Positions 35,985 through 45,919 of a DNA stretch of 64,000 nt are shown in pieces (position 1 is the stretch's first letter; every line of letters starts with the position of its first letter). Source of the stretch: an uncultured Opitutaceae bacterium (GTDB lineage Bacteria; Verrucomicrobiota; Verrucomicrobiia; Opitutales; Opitutaceae). The notes under the pieces are model-generated. The model was not told where the DNA came from and searched no databases. It worked only from the letters and a program-made list of their open reading frames with translations. The DNA is taken from contig CAITBM010000022.1 in NCBI GenBank assembly GCA_903890485.1, forward strand, positions 1 through 64,000, given 5' to 3'. The translations under genes and the position numbers were made by a program.

Positions 35985-38900
35985 GCCCGTTTGCCCGGGC
36001 TATCTCCGCCAGCGAGCTCCTCAGGGTCGAGGCCTGCTGGCGAAGGCAGATGAGCTCGTGCTCGAGCTCCTCCTCGGTGTAGACCGCGCAAAACTCCTGG
36101 ATGTCGGCTGCGGTCGCCGCGAGGCCCGCCGCGTCGACCATGCGCGCCAGAGAAAGGACGCGGTGTGCCGCGGTCGCGAGGGTTGACCTCACGCCGGAGG
36201 ACCCGGTGGCGGTGACCTTTCCTAAGGCGTCGTCCAGGGCTTCAACGAAGAGGGCCAGCTCGCGGCTCCGCCCCTCGGGTGTCGGACTCGCGTGGCGAAG
36301 GATCAAATCCAGATTTATGCCCTCAACTGGGTTCCTCGGCGTCGCCGCTCGGCCCCGACTCTCGATGCACCCCCAGGAAAGCAGAAACGCAGCAAGGCGT
36401 TCCAGGGTGATGGGCTTGGTGATCCGCCCGTCGATGCCGGCGGCCGCGCCTTGGGCGGCGCCCTGGTCCCCCGAAAAGGCCGTCGTCGAAACCAGGATCG
36501 TGCGGTGGCCAGGCTTCTCCTTTTCTCGAAACCTTCGGGCGACCTCAATCCCCCCGACGTGGGGGATATCGCAATCCAGGAATACGATGCGGTAGTCCCG
36601 GGTTTCGAGGCGGTCGAGCGCCGTGCGTCCGTCCGAGGCGTGTTCGACTTCGAATCCCATTCCTTGGAGCATCGCGCCCAGGGCTCGGGCATTGTACGCC
36701 ATGTCTTCGACCACGAGGACGCGGCCCGAACCCTTCCCGGGTACTGGGGGATTGCTGGCGACCTCAAGCGGCAGGCGGAGCGAGAACATGGATCCCTTCC
36801 CTGGCGCCGGTGCATAGGCCACCGATCCGCCCATGCGTTCCGCTAACATTCGGCTCACCGCCAGGCCGAGGCCCGTTCCGGGAACGGCCGCGGTCCGCGG
36901 CGCCTTGATCCGGGAAAAACGAACAAACAGATTCTTGCGCTGGTCGGGATGAACTCCGTCGCCGTCGTCCACCACGGAATAGACGAGGTCCGGCCCCTCG
37001 GTCCGCGCAGACAGGCTCACCAACCGGCCTCCATACTTGATCCCGTTCAAAGTGAAATTGACCAGGACCTGCTGGATTCGGGCTCCGTCTCCAACAAGAG
37101 TCTCGGGCAGGGTGGGGTCGCAGGCGGAGTCGAGGCGCACCCCGCTGGCCCTGGGCTCTAGCATGGAAAGCACGTTCGCCAGAATTTCCCGCGGGTGGTA
37201 GGGCTGGCGCACAACCGTGTAGGCACCCGCCTCGACGGCGGCAAAATCGAGCACGTCCTCCACGAGGGACGACAGGAAGTTGGCGCATGTGCGGAGCGTG
37301 GTGACAAGTTCCCTCTGGTGTGGGGCAAGCGGTTCCCGCGAGAGCTCGAGGGCGGATGCGAGGATGCCGCCCATGGGATTCCGGATCTCGTGGCTCATGT
37401 TCGCCACAAGCTCACTTTTTGCGGCGTTGGCCCGCTCGAGCTCGAGCGTGCGTCCCCGCACCATGTCCTCGAGGGTCTTGGCCCGGCCCTCGAGGGCCCG
37501 CGTCCTCAGCCGCAGGATGGCGAGAACTCCGAGAACGAGCGCGCAGGCAAAGCCCGCCCGCGCCGCCGGGGTCCGCCACCACGGCGGAGCCACGGCGAAC
37601 GTGAACCCGGCGGGGTCGCCCGCTGCGCCCGAGTCCGTGAGAAGCCGCACCTTGAAGTCATACGTCCCCTCCCTCAGCCCCGTGAGTTCCCACTCCGCAG
37701 TCGAGGTCGGCGGCGACCATTGGTCCTCGGCCCCTTCAAGCATTGTTTGGAAGTTCTCGGCTTCGCGAATCCCGTAGGCATGCGAACTGGCCTCGATATG
37801 CAAACCGCGCGACTGGTACGGGAGAACGAGGCCCAAACGCGCAATCCGGTCGGGATCCGACTTTGACCATGCCCTCACGCGGGGGGGCCTTGGGGGTGCC
37901 TGGCGGTCAAGGGCCTGCGGACTGGCCCGGAGCAGGGCCTCGGTGCCGGCAATCCACAGCTCGTCGGCCTGCTCCTTGCGGAGGACGCGCAGGCAAAGCA
38001 GGGTCCCTATGCCCGGCAGCCCCTCCAGGGAGCACGGCGCCCAAGCAAAGCCGGAGGCAGTGGGGAAGATCCGGATGAGCGCCGTCGATCGAGTCCGCTC
38101 GAACGGGTTTACGGCGGCCCAGACGTTGCCGTGGGAGTCCGCATTGGAAAGGGCGAGCGGGCTGCCGGCGGGAAACCCCGCGATGGGAATAAACATTCCC
38201 AGTCTGGGATCCAGGAATCGTGCGCCGTCCCTCGCTAGGGCCAGAAGGGTTTCCCCGGATTTGCTGATCAGCACGGGTCCCGTGGCCGGGACGCCCCCAA
38301 ATCGGGCCGCGGCGGATTCGACCCGGGGCGAATCGACGCCGGCAAGGAAGAGTCCGCGGGAAGGCGTTCCTATCCAGGTTTGACCGGACCGCTCATCAAC
38401 CACGGTGTCCCCGTAATCGGGCAGTCCCTCGGCGACAAGGGTACGAGTGCCGAGCTCGGGGTCGACCGCCTCCACCCTGTCGAAGAAAGAGGCAAGGATC
38501 ATGCCCGGCCGGGCCGCGGAGGCGCTCGCACGAAAGACGATATCCTTGTCGGGCGTGAGCGGCCGCAGCGTGCCGGAGTCCCAAAGGCCGAGCCCGTTAA
38601 CGCCGCCCACGGCCAGCCCCCGGGGCTGCGCCAGCAGGCTGTAGATGCGGCTGCTCGCGATGCCTATGGGCGCGAGTTTTCCGGCGCCGCCCGGCCCGGG
38701 GTCGGCAGCAAGGCTAAAGACCGCGCTGTGGGAGGCGGCGTAGATCACCCCTCCGCGCTCCTCGATACAAAAGCACCCGCCGGGCGGGTAACCGGTTCCC
38801 TGCCCGTAGACGGTGAGTCCGGAACCGATCGCCAGCCGGGCGATGGCGCTGGGGCCGGTGGCCCAGAGGGCTCCGTCCCGGTCGACGAAGAGCGAGTAGA

Positions 38901-39717
38901 CTTGGTTCTCGGGTAGGCCCGACCTGAGGTTGAAAACCCTCCGGATCTTTCCCGACCCGGGCTCAATCAAGGCGACGCCACCCTGGAGCGTTCCCATGGC
39001 CAGGTTCCCGTCGGGCAGCCGAACGGCGCACGTTGGCGTGTTCGCGCGGGCGAAATCGGAAGCCTCCCAGGGGAGTGGATCGCATTTTCCTCCACGGAGG
39101 ATCCTGAACCCCTTGGACGTGAGGAGGAGCCAGTCCTTGCCGGAGTCGTCCATCCAGCGGACCTCAGCGTCCCCGACCACTTCCGCCGGCACCGCCAAGC
39201 TCGGGGGACCCAGCCCCATCCTGAGGAGGCCGGCGGGAGGGTAGTGGATATAGATTCCCTGGGAGGTCCGGGTGGACCAGAGCAAATGCATGCCGGGATA
39301 ATTCCAGACGGTGAAACCGGAGCCGTCCCACCGGAGAACCTTTTCCCGGGCGACGAACAGGGCGCTCGTGTCGCCCATCGCATAGACGCGCCACACGTCG
39401 CCCAGGTCGCTTGCGGCGGCGGGAATCCGGTCGATGAGGGAGTGGTAGGCCAGGCGCGCGCCGGGCTCGAACCACCCGATCTGGTTCACGCCGGCCACCC
39501 AGATCCTTCCATTGGGGCCGATGTCCAGCCCGCGGACAAGATAGGTCGGATCCATCGCCTCCGCGCGCCAGCGGTCGCCGTCGTACGAAACCAGGGTATC
39601 GCACCCGAAATAAAGCGTCCCTTCACGGTCCTGCGCGGCGGCCCAGGCCATCGTCACGACGCCGGTCTCGCGCGAGGTGAAGATGCGCAGCGGGGGAACG
39701 CCCGAGTCCCCGGCCAC
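35962..39717 (-). CDS. Propeller-type hybrid sensor histidine kinase with receiver and HPt-like domains
   Basis: About 1251 residues from GTG 39717. The N-terminal 600 or so residues are a two-component-regulator propeller, followed by a Y-Y-Y-like domain and one membrane helix near residue 720. Next come HisKA (SHEIRNPMGG, about 770), HATPase (GTGLGLAVSRML), a receiver with FLDCDIP (Asp about 1044) and a C-terminal HPt-like segment (TAAHRVLSLARMVDAAGLA). Such one-protein phosphorelays sense extracellular glycans in Bacteroidetes and Verrucomicrobia relatives. Upstream in-frame sequence (39718-39858) encodes a signal-peptide-like stretch but has no ATG, GTG or TTG. No separate output domain is present. 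Confidence 0.85.
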   Translation of the reverse strand: MAGDSGVPPLRIFTSRETGVVTMAWAAAQDREGTLYFGCDTLVSYDGDRWRAEAMDPTYLVRGLDIGPNGRIWVAGVNQIGWFEPGARLAYHSLIDRIPAAASDLGDVWRVYAMGDTSALFVAREKVLRWDGSGFTVWNYPGMHLLWSTRTSQGIYIHYPPAGLLRMGLGPPSLAVPAEVVGDAEVRWMDDSGKDWLLLTSKGFRILRGGKCDPLPWEASDFARANTPTCAVRLPDGNLAMGTLQGGVALIEPGSGKIRRVFNLRSGLPENQVYSLFVDRDGALWATGPSAIARLAIGSGLTVYGQGTGYPPGGCFCIEERGGVIYAASHSAVFSLAADPGPGGAGKLAPIGIASSRIYSLLAQPRGLAVGGVNGLGLWDSGTLRPLTPDKDIVFRASASAARPGMILASFFDRVEAVDPELGTRTLVAEGLPDYGDTVVDERSGQTWIGTPSRGLFLAGVDSPRVESAAARFGGVPATGPVLISKSGETLLALARDGARFLDPRLGMFIPIAGFPAGSPLALSNADSHGNVWAAVNPFERTRSTALIRIFPTASGFAWAPCSLEGLPGIGTLLCLRVLRKEQADELWIAGTEALLRASPQALDRQAPPRPPRVRAWSKSDPDRIARLGLVLPYQSRGLHIEASSHAYGIREAENFQTMLEGAEDQWSPPTSTAEWELTGLREGTYDFKVRLLTDSGAAGDPAGFTFAVAPPWWRTPAARAGFACALVLGVLAILRLRTRALEGRAKTLEDMVRGRTLELERANAAKSELVANMSHEIRNPMGGILASALELSREPLAPHQRELVTTLRTCANFLSSLVEDVLDFAAVEAGAYTVVRQPYHPREILANVLSMLEPRASGVRLDSACDPTLPETLVGDGARIQQVLVNFTLNGIKYGGRLVSLSARTEGPDLVYSVVDDGDGVHPDQRKNLFVRFSRIKAPRTAAVPGTGLGLAVSRMLAERMGGSVAYAPAPGKGSMFSLRLPLEVASNPPVPGKGSGRVLVVEDMAYNARALGAMLQGMGFEVEHASDGRTALDRLETRDYRIVFLDCDIPHVGGIEVARRFREKEKPGHRTILVSTTAFSGDQGAAQGAAAGIDGRITKPITLERLAAFLLSWGCIESRGRAATPRNPVEGINLDLILRHASPTPEGRSRELALFVEALDDALGKVTATGSSGVRSTLATAAHRVLSLARMVDAAGLAATAADIQEFCAVYTEEELEHELICLRQQASTLRSSLAEIARANGLTPAWAS

Positions 39718-39877
39718 CGAAGGCTCCGCCCTTCCCAGGGGCGCGAGACCTAGGAGGGCGCAGCAAAACGCCGCACGGGTGAATGGACAGGGGGCAAAAA
39801 CGGCGCCCGCGATGAAAATAATAATCCGGGCCCCGTCATCGAGTATTCGTACGCAAAATTAGGTACAGGCGCCCGCC

Positions 39878-41398
39878 TCAGGGCTGGGCGATCTCGAAGG
39901 GGCGCTCGGATTCAAAGGACCTTCCCGACGGATCCGTCGCCCGAACCCTCAGGACGTGGCGGCCGATCGGGAGGTCTGCCGGAAGCATTCCGCGCCAAAG
40001 GTGGTAGCAAATGACCGGATCGGGGAGCCGGGGTCCCGACGGGGGACTTGCCGCGCGGTCCTGGGCCAGGAATGCCTCCGCATAGGTGGGATCCCACCCC
40101 AGGACCCGGCCAATGGTGCGCCACGCCCGGTCGTCCACCTGGGACTGGACGGTCCAGCCGTCGTGCCCATTGAAGACATTGGCGTAGAACGAGACATAGC
40201 CCTGCCTGGGCGCCACGGTTGCCGGCACGTGGAGCGACAACTGGTATCCCTCGGGCAGCCGCGCCGGGACATAATCCAGGGTGAGGCGGTCGCCCTCAAG
40301 GCCCAACAAGGCGTACCCCGGGGGCGTCCCGTCCCACATCGTGGCCGCAGGAATGCCGTCGGCATCGGGAGCGCCCCCCCAGAACCCGCCCGAAGCGGCA
40401 GCGACGTTGTACTCGTGGAGCGGTGCCTGGCCCTCCCAGCCGTCGTCACGCCCGTGCATCACGTGGCGCTGGTAGTGGGTGTGCCCGGAAAGGACGAGCG
40501 TGCGGGTCCTTCCCCTAAGGAGCGCGAAAAGGCGCGTCCGGTCGGCCTTTCGAAACGTCTCCGCCCCCGAAGGATCCGGCGAGAACAGCGGGATGTGGAG
40601 CATCAGCACGACCCACTCCGACTTGCCCGCTCCCTGGAGCACGTTCGCCAGGAAGGCGAACTGGTCCTCCCTTAGGCCCCCGATGTAGCGGGGGCCACCG
40701 AGGGGGCGCACGTCGTCGAGCGCGACAAAGAGCGCCGGACCCACGTGGAAGGCGTAGGTGGAGGGGCCGAAGACCTTCTCGAACTCGGCCACCGCGGCGG
40801 CCTCCCCGGCGGTTCCGAGAGAGAGGTCGTGGTTGCCCGGCAGGCTGTGCCAGGGCAGTCGGGACCTGGCGACCACGGCATTGACCGCGCCAAAGAGATC
40901 GGGCCGGTCGTAGACGACGTCGCCAAGCGTCACGCCAAACTGGACGCCACCGAGCCCGCCGAGCCTCTCGAAGAGGCCCCGGGAAAGGAAGCCAACCTCG
41001 GTGGGGGAGCTGGGTTGGGGATCGGTGAGGACAAGGGCCCTCAGGGCCGCAGGCTCATCGGCCCGGTGAAGGGGGAAGTCCGCGCTCCTGCCCGGCTCGG
41101 CGTAGAAGCGGGGAAGGCCCGCCCCGTCGGCCGGGGTGGTCCATCCGCTCGGCTTGATCACGAAGACCCTGCTGCCCGGCCGGTCGCCAATGCTGTAGGC
41201 CCCGGTGGCATCGGTCCGCACGACATCCACGCCGTTGGACACCTCGACGGAGGCCACCCCCGGCTCTCCCGGGTCGCGCTCCCCGTTCCCGTTTTGGTCC
41301 TCGAAGACGAATCCGGTGGCACCGCGAGAAACCAGGGCCCCGAGGAGGCCGACCGCGGCGATGGCCAGGCGGGTTGCCATCTTGGTTCCCGTGCTCAT
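39878..41398 (-). CDS. Exported calcineurin-like metallophosphoesterase
   Basis: A 506-residue protein with a signal peptide (MATRLAIAAVGLLGALVSRG). A short SdrD/Cna-B-like strand domain follows, with GFVFEDQNGNGERDPGEPGV, an acidic Ca-binding-like loop. The phosphoesterase core has GVTLGDVVYDRPDLF, SLPGNHDLSLG, LMLHIPLF and LSGHTHYQRH. The C-terminus is a beta-rich domain typical of bacterial calcineurin-like phosphodiesterases. Two metals are expected. Its first ATG overlaps the stop of the aldo/keto reductase gene (ATGA). An extracytoplasmic phosphodiesterase or phosphatase role is inferred. Confidence 0.87.
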   Translation of the reverse strand: MSTGTKMATRLAIAAVGLLGALVSRGATGFVFEDQNGNGERDPGEPGVASVEVSNGVDVVRTDATGAYSIGDRPGSRVFVIKPSGWTTPADGAGLPRFYAEPGRSADFPLHRADEPAALRALVLTDPQPSSPTEVGFLSRGLFERLGGLGGVQFGVTLGDVVYDRPDLFGAVNAVVARSRLPWHSLPGNHDLSLGTAGEAAAVAEFEKVFGPSTYAFHVGPALFVALDDVRPLGGPRYIGGLREDQFAFLANVLQGAGKSEWVVLMLHIPLFSPDPSGAETFRKADRTRLFALLRGRTRTLVLSGHTHYQRHVMHGRDDGWEGQAPLHEYNVAAASGGFWGGAPDADGIPAATMWDGTPPGYALLGLEGDRLTLDYVPARLPEGYQLSLHVPATVAPRQGYVSFYANVFNGHDGWTVQSQVDDRAWRTIGRVLGWDPTYAEAFLAQDRAASPPSGPRLPDPVICYHLWRGMLPADLPIGRHVLRVRATDPSGRSFESERPFEIAQP

Positions 41399-42375
41399 TG
41401 GTGTCCGGCGACCCGGTGGGGCACATAGGGTGCCTCCAGCTCGGAGACCTCGTCCGGGGTCAGCTTCACGGAGAGGGCCGCCACGGCGTCCTCAAGTTGC
41501 CCGGCCTTCGAGGCGCCAACGATCGGCGCGACGACCCCGGGCTTCTGGCATAGCCAGGCAAGGGCCACCTGGGCTGCCGGAAGTCCCCTCGCCGCGGCGA
41601 TCCTGTGCACGGCGGCGTGGATGGCCTGATCGGACGAGGTCAGTTCGCTGCCATAGAGATGGCGCGCATAGTCGTCCGAACCCGCCCGCTGCGTCGCCGA
41701 CTGCGGCTTCCGGGCAAGGAGGCCCCGCGCCAGGGGGCTCCAGGGAAGCAGTCCCACGGCCTTGTCCGCGCAGAACGGCACCATCTCCCTCTCCTCCTCG
41801 CGGTAGAGGAGATTGTAGTGGTTCTGCATGGTGACAAAGGGCGTCCAGCCCCTGGACTCGCTGGCTTGGATCATCTTCGACAGCTGCCAGGCAAACATCG
41901 AGGACGCGCCGAGGTGCAGGACCTTCCCGGCCCTCACGAGGTCGTTCAAGGCGTCCATGGTTTCCTCGACCGGCGTCGACGGGTCGAACCTATGGATCTG
42001 GTAGAGGTCGACATAGTCGGTTCCCAGTCGCCGGAGGCTGTCGTCAATGGCGTGGCGGATGTGCTTGCGGGAGAGGCCGCGCTGGTTCGGGTCGTCGCCC
42101 ATGGCGTTGAAGACCTTGGTCGCGATGACAACGCGGTCTCGGCCGGGCCCGAAGTCCCGCAGGGCCCTGCCAAGGACCTCCTCGCTGGCCCCGAGCGAGT
42201 ACATGTCCGCCGTGTCGAAGAAATTGATTCCCAGCTCAAGGGCCCGCCTGATGAAGGGCCGGCTCTCCTCCTCGTCGAGGACCCAGGGCCGCCATTTGCG
42301 GCTCCCATAGGTCATGGTGCCAAGGCAGATGCCGGAGACCTTGAGCCCGGTCCGTCCCAGATTAACGAAGTTCAT
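41395..42375 (-). CDS. Aldo/keto reductase
   Basis: NADPH-dependent oxidoreductase of about 326 residues. The catalytic tetrad is visible as FFDTADMYS (Asp, Tyr), VVIATKV (Lys) and YQIHRFD (His). The nucleotide-binding C-terminus reads VAPIVGASKAGQLEDA. It resembles the YghZ/aryl-alcohol dehydrogenase-like group. I use ATG 42375; a TTG nine bases upstream is in frame and would start immediately after the DsbA-like gene stop. It is probably co-transcribed with the DsbA-like gene upstream and the metallophosphoesterase gene downstream. Confidence 0.92.
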   Translation of the reverse strand: MNFVNLGRTGLKVSGICLGTMTYGSRKWRPWVLDEEESRPFIRRALELGINFFDTADMYSLGASEEVLGRALRDFGPGRDRVVIATKVFNAMGDDPNQRGLSRKHIRHAIDDSLRRLGTDYVDLYQIHRFDPSTPVEETMDALNDLVRAGKVLHLGASSMFAWQLSKMIQASESRGWTPFVTMQNHYNLLYREEEREMVPFCADKAVGLLPWSPLARGLLARKPQSATQRAGSDDYARHLYGSELTSSDQAIHAAVHRIAAARGLPAAQVALAWLCQKPGVVAPIVGASKAGQLEDAVAALSVKLTPDEVSELEAPYVPHRVAGHQ

Positions 42376-42384
42376 AGAAGGCAA

Positions 42385-43044
42385 TTACTTCGGGGGCACG
42401 GGGCCGTGGTGGGCCGCATGGGACGCATAGGCGGCGGTGTCCGAAAGCATCGCGTCGAGGGTTGCCGCGATGGGCTCTATCCGGACGATCCCGGAGAACA
42501 CCGCCTTGTCGCCGATCGCGTCCTCAAGGATGAATGCCGGCCTCTGGGTGATCCGGTGGGACAGGAACTCGGCCGTGCTCCCGGCTACCCGGGCCTTAAC
42601 GGCGGCCGACTCGGCCCGCGCACGCAGTTTCTTTGCCGGAACGCCGGACGCCCTCGCGGCCAAGGACACGGCCTCCTCCATCGTGCCGATCTTGCGACCG
42701 TCAACCAACGCGGCTCGGGAGAGGGCCAGGCGCACCCGGTCGTCGGAGAACCCGAAGTCCTTGCAGGCTTCGGCCACCAGGCTTGGGTTCTGGAAGGCGT
42801 CGGTGCGCCCCGGCTCGAACCATCCGGAGTTGAGCATGGTCGGCGAGCGCATCACGGTTCCCCCGCTCCTGCGGTAGAACCACTCGCACTGGCTCCGGGT
42901 GACCGGGAAGTCCTCCTGGCGCATGAGGGCGATCCGCCACTCGAACTCGGCCCGGCCCTTGTAGCGTTCCTTCAGCTCGGCCCAGGCCGGCTCAGCCCAG
43001 GTGCACCACGACGAAAGAACCTCGAGGTAGTAGGTGACTCTCAT
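42385..43044 (-). CDS. DsbA-family thioredoxin-fold protein
   Basis: A 219-residue cytosolic protein of the DsbA/2-hydroxychromene-2-carboxylate isomerase superfamily. The redox-site position reads SSWCTWAEP, a single cysteine (C-x-W) rather than CxxC, so disulfide exchange is unlikely and isomerase or glutathione-linked chemistry is more plausible. A helical insert (residues about 60-150) and a cis-proline region QRPAFILED complete the fold. ATG 43044 starts the first beta strand (MRVTYYLEVL); upstream codons in the open frame are unsupported. It is divergent from the glucokinase gene. Confidence 0.75.
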   Translation of the reverse strand: MRVTYYLEVLSSWCTWAEPAWAELKERYKGRAEFEWRIALMRQEDFPVTRSQCEWFYRRSGGTVMRSPTMLNSGWFEPGRTDAFQNPSLVAEACKDFGFSDDRVRLALSRAALVDGRKIGTMEEAVSLAARASGVPAKKLRARAESAAVKARVAGSTAEFLSHRITQRPAFILEDAIGDKAVFSGIVRIEPIAATLDAMLSDTAAYASHAAHHGPVPPK

Positions 43045-43145
43045 GGTGAGAGAGGATCGCGGGCCCGCTCCCGCGTCAAGGGGCCTTGCTGTCACAGAAA
43101 CACGGCATTGATCTGCGGCGGCCGCGCTGTCTTCCTGCGAGGACA

Positions 43146-43886
43146 ATGAAGGTACTTGGCATCGATATCGGGGGATCCGCAATCAAGGGGGCTCCCGTCG
43201 ACATCACTACGGGCCGGCTCCTGGCCGGCCGGTTCAAGATCGAGACGCCCCTCTTGCTCACCCCCCTGGAGATGGCCGACGCCGCGGCGATGATCGCCGC
43301 CCACTTCAGATGGAAGGGCCCCATAGGGATCGGCTTTCCAGGGGTCATCCACGGCGGGAGGATCCTCACGTCGGCGAATCTGGACAAGAAGTTCATCGGA
43401 TGCGACGGGATCAAACTCTTTGCTAAGGCGACGGGCCTGCCCGTGGCGCTCACCAACGACGCAGCCGCGGCCGGCTTGGCGGAGATGAAATTCGGAGCGG
43501 GCAAGGATTTCGGGGGCAAGGCCCTGATGCTGACCCTCGGCACTGGGGTCGGCTCCGTGCTCTTTTTTAGGGGATCGCTCTTTCCGTGCGAGCTGGGCCA
43601 CCTCCAGATGGACGGCCGCGACGCGGAAAAGCGGGTTGCCGCATCCGTAAAGCAAAGGAAGGACCTTTCCTGGAAACAGTGGGGTTCGCGCCTGAACTGC
43701 TACCTCGAAACACTGGAAGACATTTTGTGGCCCGAGCTGATCATCATCGGGGGAGGAATCAGCGCCAAGCACGACAAGTTCTTCAAGTTCCTGAAACCCC
43801 GGGCGAAACTGGTGCCCGCCGAGTTCCTGAACGAGGCCGGAATCGTCGGCGCCGCCCTCTGGGCGGACAAGGAGAGGCACCGCTAG
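43146..43886 (+). CDS. ppgK: Polyphosphate glucokinase (ROK family)
   Basis: A 246-residue kinase that phosphorylates glucose using polyphosphate and/or ATP. The phosphate-binding start [15 protein letters not shown] is typical of PpgK. Further motifs are [14 protein letters not shown], the catalytic [26 protein letters not shown] and the C-terminal [15 protein letters not shown]. Length and the [14 protein letters not shown] segment match polyphosphate glucokinases rather than other ROK kinases. ATG 43146 is preceded by GAGGA. It is divergent from the DsbA-like gene. Confidence 0.88.
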   Translation: MKVLGIDIGGSAIKGAPVDITTGRLLAGRFKIETPLLLTPLEMADAAAMIAAHFRWKGPIGIGFPGVIHGGRILTSANLDKKFIGCDGIKLFAKATGLPVALTNDAAAAGLAEMKFGAGKDFGGKALMLTLGTGVGSVLFFRGSLFPCELGHLQMDGRDAEKRVAASVKQRKDLSWKQWGSRLNCYLETLEDILWPELIIIGGGISAKHDKFFKFLKPRAKLVPAEFLNEAGIVGAALWADKERHR

Positions 43887-43949
43887 GCCGGCGGCTTCCG
43901 GACAGGTGGGATGGGCCGGGCCGATCCGGACGCAAGGGGGCGGCGGTTC

Positions 43950-43980
43950 GTCGCGAAATTCGGTCGATTGGTCGCAAATC
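43950..43980 (+). promoter_or_regulatory. Candidate LytTR-type operator: direct repeats with 21-bp period
   Basis: GTCGCGAAAT (from 43950) and GTCGCAAATC (from 43971) are repeated exactly 21 bases apart. LytTR regulators typically bind pairs of short direct repeats on the same DNA face with about this period. They lie 69 and 48 bases before the histidine-kinase ATG (44019). A similar pair precedes the gene at 45987, suggesting autoregulation plus control of that gene. Confidence 0.5.
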
Positions 43981-44018
43981 AGAGGATATCGGCTTGATAC
44001 GGCCGAGCCCTAGGCGGA

Positions 44019-45104
44019 ATGAAGCACTCCGAATCCATGCACAATCGTTGGATCAGGATAGCCGCCTCCGTGGCGGTTTGGACCGCCCTGGGGCTCGTCC
44101 TTTCGATCGAGCTCTATTTCAACATGCGGGCCGAGATGAGCTGGGGCGACTTCGTCGGCGTGGCTATCCCCCAGTTCGGCCGTGCGGCGATGTGGGGCTG
44201 CCTTTCCCCCTTCATCCTCATGCTGCGCGAGCGGATGCCGCTCGGCGCGGGCAGGATGGCCGGCGGTGTTCTCTTTCACCTGGCGTTCTCCTTCGTCGTC
44301 ATGGCGACCTTCTACCTCGGCCGAATCGAGGCGATCTCGCTGTTCTTTGGGCCCGAACCGGGCGGTTTCTGGCGGACGGCGTCCCGGAACTTCTACGGGC
44401 ACAACATCGTGGACATGGCCTATTACTGGGCGGTGATCGCCTACGGCTACGCCGGGGACCTCCAGAAGCGGTACCGCAACCAGGAGATACGCGCCGCCCA
44501 GCTCGAGTCCCGGCTGATCGAGGCGGAGCTCAAGGCCCTTCGCGAGCAGCTCAAGCCTCACTTTCTCTTCAACACGCTCAACACGATCGCGGCGCTGGTC
44601 AGGGAGGGCAACAACGAGATGGCTGTAACTTTAATCGCCCGGCTGGGTTCTCTCCTGAGGATGTCGCTGGACGGCAACCATCGGAATGAGACCACGCTGC
44701 GAGTCGAAATGGAATTCTTGGAACGCTACGTCGAAATACAGAAGGCCAGATTCCCGGACCGCCTCACTGTCGACATATCCGTCGAGGAGGCGGCCCTTGA
44801 CGCGCCCGTGCCCTGGCTCCTCCTGCAGCCGATAGTTGAGAACGCCATCCTTCACGGGGTGGCCCCGAAGGCAGGGCCGGGCAAGGTAGAGATCGTCGGG
44901 CGCATCGAGGGAAAGACCCTGCACCTTGAGGTCAGGGACGATGGCCCGGGCGTGCCCGACAATCGCCGGGTAATCGAGGGCACGGGTCTGACCAACACGA
45001 GGGAGCGGCTCTCAAAGATCTACGGCGGGGAAAGCCGGATGGCGCTCACCAACAGGCCCGCCGGGGGTATTTGCGTGGGGATAACCCTGCCCTACCGAAA
45101 ATGA
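44019..45104 (+). CDS. LytS-type sensor histidine kinase (His_kinase family)
   Basis: A 361-residue membrane sensor. The N-terminal part has about four hydrophobic segments without a recognisable extracellular domain. A short coiled coil leads to the His_kinase domain with the phospho-acceptor LREQLKPHFLFNTLNTI (His about residue 180). The ATPase lobe has LQPIVENAILHG and RDDGPGVPDN, and a final GTGLTNTRERL. It overlaps the LytTR regulator gene by ATGA. The start is ATG 44019; ATG 44037 is an alternative. The signal is unknown. Confidence 0.9.
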   Translation: MKHSESMHNRWIRIAASVAVWTALGLVLSIELYFNMRAEMSWGDFVGVAIPQFGRAAMWGCLSPFILMLRERMPLGAGRMAGGVLFHLAFSFVVMATFYLGRIEAISLFFGPEPGGFWRTASRNFYGHNIVDMAYYWAVIAYGYAGDLQKRYRNQEIRAAQLESRLIEAELKALREQLKPHFLFNTLNTIAALVREGNNEMAVTLIARLGSLLRMSLDGNHRNETTLRVEMEFLERYVEIQKARFPDRLTVDISVEEAALDAPVPWLLLQPIVENAILHGVAPKAGPGKVEIVGRIEGKTLHLEVRDDGPGVPDNRRVIEGTGLTNTRERLSKIYGGESRMALTNRPAGGICVGITLPYRK

Positions 45105-45892
45105 CACCCCAAAGAAAAGCAGCCGCGGAATCCTGCATCAGAACCCTTATCGCCGACGACGAGCCCCTGGCCCGCCGCGGTATCCGGCATCTTCTTGAGC
45201 GCGAGTCGGGGATCGAGATCGTCGGCGAGGCGACAGGGGGGGTCGAGGCGGCCGACCTGATCCAGCGGCTCCGCCCGGACCTGGTGTTTCTCGACGTCCA
45301 GATGGTCGGATGCGACGGATTTGAAACCCTGAGCCGAGTAGGTCCGGGCATTGCCCCGGTCGTTGTCTTTGTCACCGCGTATGACGAGTACGCCCTGCGG
45401 GCCTTCGAGGTCAACGCGGTCGACTACCTCCTGAAACCCTATGATGATGCCCGATTCAGCTCGGCGCTCAGCCGGGCGCGCGAACTGGTGAAGCGCAAGC
45501 GCAACGACGCCGTGGACTCGAAGCTCGACCGCTTGATCGAGCACCTCGAGGGGGAGGGCCGGGACCGGATTTTGCTCAAGTCCTCCGGCGAGATCATTTT
45601 CCTGAAGACATGCGAGATCGACTGGATAGAGGCCGAGGGCGATTACGTGAAGTTCCACACGGGCGGCCGCACCCACCTGATGCGGGGCACCATGGCCTCG
45701 CTTGAGGAACGGTTGGACCCAAGCCGCTTCATCCGGATCCACCGGTCGACGATCGTGAACTCGGACCGCCTGAGGAAGCTCAGCCCTTCATTCGAGGGCG
45801 AGTATGCGGTCGTCCTGCAGGACGGGACCAAGCTGAGGCTCAGCCGGGGCTACCACGACCGGATAAAGGCGCTCCTCGGCAGGGTGGAGTAG
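45101..45892 (+). CDS. LytTR-family response regulator
   Basis: A 263-residue regulator. The N-terminal receiver has ADDEP near residue 20, phospho-acceptor Asp about 65 in LVFLDVQM, and the conserved Lys in YLLKPYDD. The C-terminal half is a LytTR DNA-binding domain with IIFLKTCEIDWIEAEGDYV and RIHRSTIVNSDRL. ATG 45101 overlaps the kinase stop. The direct repeats at 43950-43980 and 45920-45950 are its most plausible binding sites. Confidence 0.93.
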   Translation: MTPQRKAAAESCIRTLIADDEPLARRGIRHLLERESGIEIVGEATGGVEAADLIQRLRPDLVFLDVQMVGCDGFETLSRVGPGIAPVVVFVTAYDEYALRAFEVNAVDYLLKPYDDARFSSALSRARELVKRKRNDAVDSKLDRLIEHLEGEGRDRILLKSSGEIIFLKTCEIDWIEAEGDYVKFHTGGRTHLMRGTMASLEERLDPSRFIRIHRSTIVNSDRLRKLSPSFEGEYAVVLQDGTKLRLSRGYHDRIKALLGRVE

Positions 45893-45919
45893 GCGCGCAC
45901 CGCGCCGCGGGCGCGCCCT

